Part shown: in pieces, positions 1-3,800 of the stretch
Numbering within the stretch: the stretch's first letter is position 1
Layout of the letters: each line of letters starts with the position of its first letter
Assembly (NCBI GenBank): GCA_947629735.1
Contig: CANREX010000077.1
Span: 1 to 7,150, forward strand
Direction: 5' to 3'
DNA from: an uncultured Clostridia bacterium
Lineage (GTDB): Bacteria; Bacillota; Clostridia; Christensenellales; Borkfalkiaceae
DNA length: 7,150 nucleotides
Translations under genes and position numbers: made by a program
The notes under the pieces: model-generated
What the model was told of the DNA's origin: nothing
The model's database searches: none
What the model saw: the letters and a program-made list of their open reading frames with translations, nothing else

Positions 1-32
1 TCCCCACTCCCCTTGGTTGAGGGGAGTGGGGA
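1..32. repeat. 13-bp GC-rich hairpin at the left edge
   Basis: Bases 1-13 pair without mismatch with 20-32, leaving a six-base loop (14-19). The stem may continue beyond the window edge. The 3' arm is G-rich and is also the first part of the G-run array at 21-52. No T run follows on the + strand, so it is not a typical + strand terminator. It may be a dispersed palindrome or the 3' end of a feature belonging to a neighbouring gene outside the window. Confidence 0.6.
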
Positions 33-52
33 GGGCAGGGTAGGGTGTGGGG
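21..52 (+). other. Putative G-quadruplex motif (six G-runs)
   Basis: Six runs of three or four G lie at 21-24, 28-31, 33-35, 38-40, 43-45 and 49-52, with loops of 3, 1, 2, 2 and 3 bases. This more than satisfies the usual pattern of four G3+ runs with 1-7 base loops. The first two runs are also the 3' arm of the hairpin at 1-32, so the two folds exclude each other. Folding is predicted from the pattern only. Confidence 0.55.
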
Positions 53-59
53 TTTACCT

Positions 60-83
60 GTCGCCGCAAAGCGGCGGCGTTTT
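60..83 (+). terminator. Possible weak intrinsic terminator
   Basis: An 8-bp stem (60-67 with 71-78, one G-T pair at 61/77) closes an AAA loop and is followed by GTTTT (79-83). The stem is GC-rich but the T run is only four bases. It could end a + strand transcript entering from the left, or simply be one more palindrome of this repeat-rich spacer. Confidence 0.35.
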
Positions 84-93
84 CACTTATTAC

Positions 94-140
94 TTCCGGA
101 TTCTTCGACTTCGCACCTATGGTGCTTCGCTCAGAATGAC
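94..140 (-). repeat. Dispersed palindromic repeat, copy 1
   Basis: Reading on the minus strand, this begins GTCATTCTGAGCG and ends AAGTCGAAGAATCCGG. From memory, this is a very common intergenic repeat type in many bacterial genomes. An inner hairpin GCACC-TAT-GGTGC (113-125) sits at its centre. The 17-nt edge TTCCGGATTCTTCGACT (94-110) recurs exactly at 240-256, and CAGAATGACA (132-141) recurs at 335-344, the two ends of copy 3. It is non-coding and probably REP-like or MITE-like. Confidence 0.65.
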
Positions 141-150
141 ACCTCATTAT

Positions 151-198
151 GTCACCCTGAGCGGAACGAACGATAGCGAGTGAAGTCGAATGGGTCCG
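151..198 (+). repeat. Dispersed palindromic repeat, copy 2 (inverted)
   Basis: The sequence starts GTCACCCTGAGCGG and ends GAAGTCGAATGGGTCCGG. Its reverse complement aligns along its length with copy 1 (94-140), keeping the CCGGA, TCGACTT, CGCTCAG and GTGAC/ATGAC blocks. Copies 1 and 2 therefore form a head-to-head pair separated by ten bases and could fold into one large cruciform or RNA stem. The CCCTGAG/TGGGTCC variant differs from copies 1 and 3 by paired changes in both arms, which hints that pairing is conserved. Confidence 0.6.
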
Positions 199-239
199 GC
201 TGGGGTATGCCGCAAAGTAAATAACTAAGCGCATAGAAA

Positions 240-344
240 TTCCGGATTCTTCGACTACGCTAACACTTCGCTTTGTGAAAATTTTTGCTTAATCGCAAAA
301 ATTTTCTACAAACCGTCGGGCTGACGCCCTCGGGCAGAATGACA
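240..344 (-). repeat. Dispersed palindromic repeat, copy 3 (enlarged)
   Basis: This copy shares both ends with copy 1 (exact 17-nt match at 240-256 and exact 10-nt match at 335-344), but the interior is 105 bp rather than 47 bp. The extra interior contains a strong AT-rich hairpin (272-312) followed by a GC-rich part (313-334) holding GCCCTCGGGC. It has the same orientation as copy 1. It may be an insertion into a shorter element or a longer member of the family. Confidence 0.5.
272..312. repeat. Nested AT-rich hairpin
   Basis: Bases 277-288 pair perfectly with 295-306 (12 bp, six-base loop 289-294). Five more pairs (272-276 with 308-312) follow after a single bulged T307. The 14-nt string TGTGAAAATTTTTG in the 5' arm (274-287) reappears in the leader of the lipoprotein gene at 692-705. 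The hairpin sits inside repeat copy 3. Confidence 0.6.
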
Positions 345-364
345 ATAAAAAATAAAAATGTATT

Positions 365-413
365 CACTCCGCTTTGTGAAAACATTTGCCTGACCGCAGT
401 TTTGTAAAAAGTG
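365..413. repeat. Degenerate second copy of the nested hairpin
   Basis: GCTTTGTGAAAACATTTGC (371-389) matches the 5' arm of the hairpin at 270-288 (GCTTTGTGAAAATTTTTGC) at all but two bases. Its 3' side pairs only in patches: CACT with AGTG (365-368/410-413) and AAAAC with GTTTT (379-383/399-403). This looks like a decayed copy of the same element. Confidence 0.35.
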
Positions 414-612
414 GGGCAAGGGGAGAAGGGCGGGCATATAATGATTCGGGACAAAAATTTAATGACAAAAGAAATTCCTTTATAATCGACCAAAATTACA
501 TAAAACACTCATACGCAAAAGCAATTTTCTTAATCACTAAACTTCCGCAACGCCCTCAAAAGCCAGCATAAAGATGTCAAAAATGCCGACAAAAAACCGA
601 CAAAAAGTAACA
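414..612. other. Non-coding, AT-rich, no feature recognised
   Basis: This part of the upstream spacer shows no convincing gene, RNA or terminator. Short open frames cross it (for example 386-571, + strand) but lack a ribosome binding site and recognisable protein content. Two TATAAT-like hexamers (437-442 and 481-486) have no acceptable -35 partner at normal spacing. Confidence 0.6.
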
Positions 613-613
613 C

Positions 614-671
614 AAATTTATATAATAAATTTAATCACACGATTGACAACGGGAAAATTTTGATATATACT
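614..671 (+). promoter_or_regulatory. Sigma70/sigmaA-type promoter of the lipoprotein gene
   Basis: A perfect -35 hexamer TTGACA (643-648) is followed after exactly 17 bp by TATACT (666-671), one base from the -10 consensus. Transcription should start near 677-680, giving a leader of about 120 nt before the start codon at 799. The stretch just upstream (606-638) is almost pure A/T and includes an 8-bp inverted repeat (614-621 with 625-632), which could act as an UP element. No other promoter of this quality is seen in the window. Confidence 0.8.
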
Positions 672-704
672 CAAACTGTAAAAGTCCGTAATGTGAAAAT
701 TTTT

Positions 705-742
705 GTCCCCATGGGGACTATTTGTTGCAGGCGCAACAAATA
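705..742 (+). promoter_or_regulatory. Back-to-back hairpins in the 5' leader
   Basis: A perfect 14-nt palindrome GTCCCCATGGGGAC (705-718) is directly followed by a second hairpin whose 10-bp stem pairs 719-728 with 733-742 around an AGGC loop. Both lie in the predicted leader, between the promoter and the ribosome binding site. A run of A, not T, follows the second stem, so this is not an intrinsic terminator on the + strand. It matches no riboswitch class I recognise. It could stabilise the mRNA, bind a protein, or be a repeat remnant. Confidence 0.5.
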
Positions 743-765
743 AAAAAGCATTATCGGCAAGCGCA

Positions 766-779
766 AATTTTCGAAAATT
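766..779. promoter_or_regulatory. 14-nt palindrome near the start codon
   Basis: AATTTTCGAAAATT is a perfect palindrome about 90 bp downstream of the predicted transcription start and 19 bp before the start codon. It could be an operator-like site or a small leader hairpin close to the SD. In AT-rich DNA such a palindrome can also arise by chance. Confidence 0.3.
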
Positions 780-783
780 CGAT

Positions 784-790
784 AGAGAGG
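784..790 (+). promoter_or_regulatory. Ribosome binding site of the lipoprotein gene
   Basis: AGAGAGG ends eight bases before ATG at 799, a normal Shine-Dalgarno distance. A second purine stretch, AAAGG (794-798), touches the start codon and is too close to be the main SD. The site supports 799 as the start, as does the complete signal peptide that begins there. Confidence 0.75.
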
Positions 791-798
791 TATAAAGG

Positions 799-870
799 AT
801 GAAAAAGATTATTCTTACCTTACTGTTGGTCGTCGGGGCTGTGTTCGGCGGCGCGGCGTTTTCCGCGTGC
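799..870 (+). other. Lipoprotein signal peptide and lipobox Cys24
   Basis: Residues 1-23 comprise MKK, a hydrophobic core (residues 4-21) and the lipobox-like FSA before Cys24 (codon TGC, 868-870). F at -3 is less common than L but tolerated; S-A-C fits the rest of the rule. Signal peptidase II cleavage and diacylglyceryl attachment at Cys24 would leave the mature protein tethered to the outer face of the membrane. The following residues (GASSCNKNDNPPPEAH) look like a flexible linker. Confidence 0.8.
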
Positions 871-3800
871 GGAGCATCCTCGTGCAACAAAAACGACAAT
901 CCTCCCCCCGAAGCGCACACTCATGTGTACGGGGACTACACCGTAACCCAACCGGCTACGTGTACGGAGGACGGCTACGAGACCGCGACGTGCACTCTTT
1001 GTGACGAGACGGACACGAGGGTGATCCCCGCCACGGGGCACACCTGGGGAACTCCCAATAAGGTTGAGCCCACCTGCCTTGAAGAGGGCTACACCGAGAC
1101 GAAGTGTTCGGTCTGCAACACATCGCAGAAAAGCGAAATCGTCAACGCTACGGGGCATAAGTGGAATATCCCCGCCGCGACCTGCACCGAAGGTCAGGTC
1201 TGCGAAGTGTGCGAAGAGACCGGCGAACCCGCCCGCGGGCATATCTATGACGAAGGTCAGATAACCACGCCCGTCAGCTGCGGGGAAGACGGCATAAAGA
1301 CCTATTCGTGCACGGTGTGCCATGACCACGCGGCAGATAAAAAGGAAGTCTACGCAAAGGCTACGGGGCATATCCTCGGAGCGACTGAGGCGACCGAAAC
1401 AACAGAGAGATGCAAGCACACGTTTACATACACCGCGGAGTGCCAGTCCTGTCACCAAAATATTTCGGTCGGCGAGCCCGCAGTCGAGTACATACATTCG
1501 TATACAGCGAAGATAACCACACCCGCGACCTGTACGACGCCCGGCGTAAAGACATATACTTGTTCGGTCTGCGAAGACGTCAAAACCGAAAGCTACACAG
1601 ATGAAAACGCGCACGCGTGGGGAACGACTCCCACGAAGGCGGGCAATATAACTACCTACACGTGCACGCACAACGCCACTCACACGAGGACGGTCGTCAA
1701 GTCGGATTCGGACAGCGCAAAAGTTCCCGCGGCGGACCTTAAAAGCGCCGGCGAGCTCGAACTTTCCAACGCCGCCATCTCCTTTGACAATTCGGCAAAG
1801 GGCGTGTTCGACGGCAAGACCAACGTCGACGTAAAGGCGGGCACTCTTGAAGGAAACGACAAAGCCGCCGCGCTTGGAGAGCTCGACCCCGAAACGGCGG
1901 CGCGCGTGCAGGGCGATGTCTACAACTTCACGATGGAAGCGGATAACGCCCCCGTAACCACGTTCGGCGGCAAGGTGACGATAAAGATACCCTATACGCT
2001 CGGCGCGGGCGAAGACCCCGAAGAAATAGTAATATGGTATATAAACGGCGACAAGCTCGAACCCATGAAAGCGACCTACTCGGTTATAGACGGTAAGGGC
2101 TACGCCGTATTCGAGACGGAGCATTTCTCCTACTACACCGTTACGAGAATGACCCCTAAGGAGCGCTGCGAGCTGTACGGACACAACTATGTCACAAAGC
2201 AAGCCGAAGCGACCTGCGTTACAAACGGTTTCTACCTCGAAGTCTGCACCCGCTGCAAAGACAAGGGAAGAGACGAGATAATCCCCGCGATGGGACACGT
2301 CTGGACGGAAGAAACGCAGGACGCGACCTGCACGGTGAACGGCAAGATTACAAGAAGTTGCGAAAACTGCGACGCCACCCTTGTATCGACTATCTTCGCG
2401 ACGGGTCACAAGTGGACTCTCAACGAGCAATCGAGCAAAACGGCGACTTGCAGCGAGAGCGGCAAGAGCCATTACGATTGTTCGGAATGTGGCGAAAGCT
2501 ACGAGGTTGTCGAAGCGCAGAAAGCGCACATGTGGCAGGTAAGCGTTGTCGCGCCCACCTGCACGCTCGAAGGCTACACCCATAAGCAATGCGCAAACTG
2601 CGGCGTGACGGTCAACTCCGACACCGTAAAAGCCCTCGGGCACGACATGGTGGATACGGTAGTCGCGCCCACCTGCACCGAAAAGGGCTACACCGCGCAC
2701 GAGTGCTCGCGCTGCGGATACAAGACTAACAACACCGACGAAAAGGCGGCGCTCGGGCACAACATGGTGAACGGCGTGTGCTCGCGCTGCGGCGACGGCT
2801 GCAATCACGATTGGAAGCAGACGACCGTCAAGCAGGCTACCTGCACGGAAGAGGGCTACACGGAATACACCTGCTCCAAGTGCAAATCGGTAAGGAGGGA
2901 GGACGTCACCAAGGCTCTCGGGCATGATTTCGGGCTCAACAAGTGCACCCGTTGCGACGTTCCCAACCCCGCGCTCGGCGATTACTATTACAACCTTCTT
3001 TCCAGCCTCTACGTCAAGGGGCTTGCGGTGAAGTTCACCGATTTCGAGATGGTTGAAATTCAGAATATCTATGTAAACGGCATACTCGATGAAAATCAGA
3101 GCGGCGTAATTGTCTCGGAAAAGCAGATTGACGTCACCGAAATGTTCATCTCGATCGACGGCGGGGAGCTGTTCGGCGCAGGCAGGGCGAACATGCACGT
3201 ACAGACGCAGAACTACAACGGCGTCGAGACCGTGCTCGAAGAGGACGATTTCGTAGTTACGATAATCTTGCAGGACGGCAAGCTGTACATGTCCAACGAG
3301 GCGAAGGACGCGCAGCTCGGCTGCGAATACAATGTCATCGACTTCAACAGCATGTTCGGCGACGGCGTCGACTACGATCAAATTGCCGCATCCCTCGAAT
3401 GGATGGACGGCTACGGTAAGAACATTTTGGGCGATCTGGCGGGCGGACACAAGGACGCGATAAACGCCGTCCTCGGAAACGTGATAAGTCTGCTCTTCGG
3501 CGAACCCGAAATAACCGAAAGCGGCTACAAGTTCAACCTCGACTTCGAACAGCTTAAAGAAGTCAACGCTGACCTCTCCGAACTCACCGTTGCCGAAATA
3601 GTGGATAAATATATGGGCGAGGGCACGTTCGATTCCATCAAAGAAAGTATCGACAACTTGCTCGGCTACAACGTTATAGCTATGTACGGCGCGATAATAG
3701 AGGAAGATATCGACTACGATGAGCTCTGCGACGCTATAAACGCATTAATGATTGATATAATGGGCGCGCCCGAGTTCGACGCGGACGCTATGCTCGATCA

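Noticed and set aside
94..344. CRISPR array from repeated 17-nt and 10-nt strings.
   Set aside because: Spacing is irregular, copies are in both orientations and they are palindromic elements, with no regular spacers and no cas gene.
437..486. TATAAT-like hexamers at 437-442 and 481-486.
   Set aside because: Neither has a credible -35 at 16-18 bp; such hexamers are expected by chance in AT-rich DNA.
260..571. Two small open frames in the upstream spacer (260-508 minus, 386-571 plus).
   Set aside because: They run through palindromic repeats and AT-rich DNA, lack SD sites, and resemble no protein known to me.
705..750. Leader hairpins as an attenuator terminator.
   Set aside because: The second stem is followed by A residues, not T, on the + strand, and no leader peptide is seen.
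820..3450. An 876-codon open frame on the minus strand inside the lipoprotein gene.
   Set aside because: It is the antisense shadow of a GC-rich coding region. It is rich in Val, Ala, Arg and Leu, shows no recognisable domain or SD, and the + strand frame has a signal peptide, repeats, promoter and terminator.
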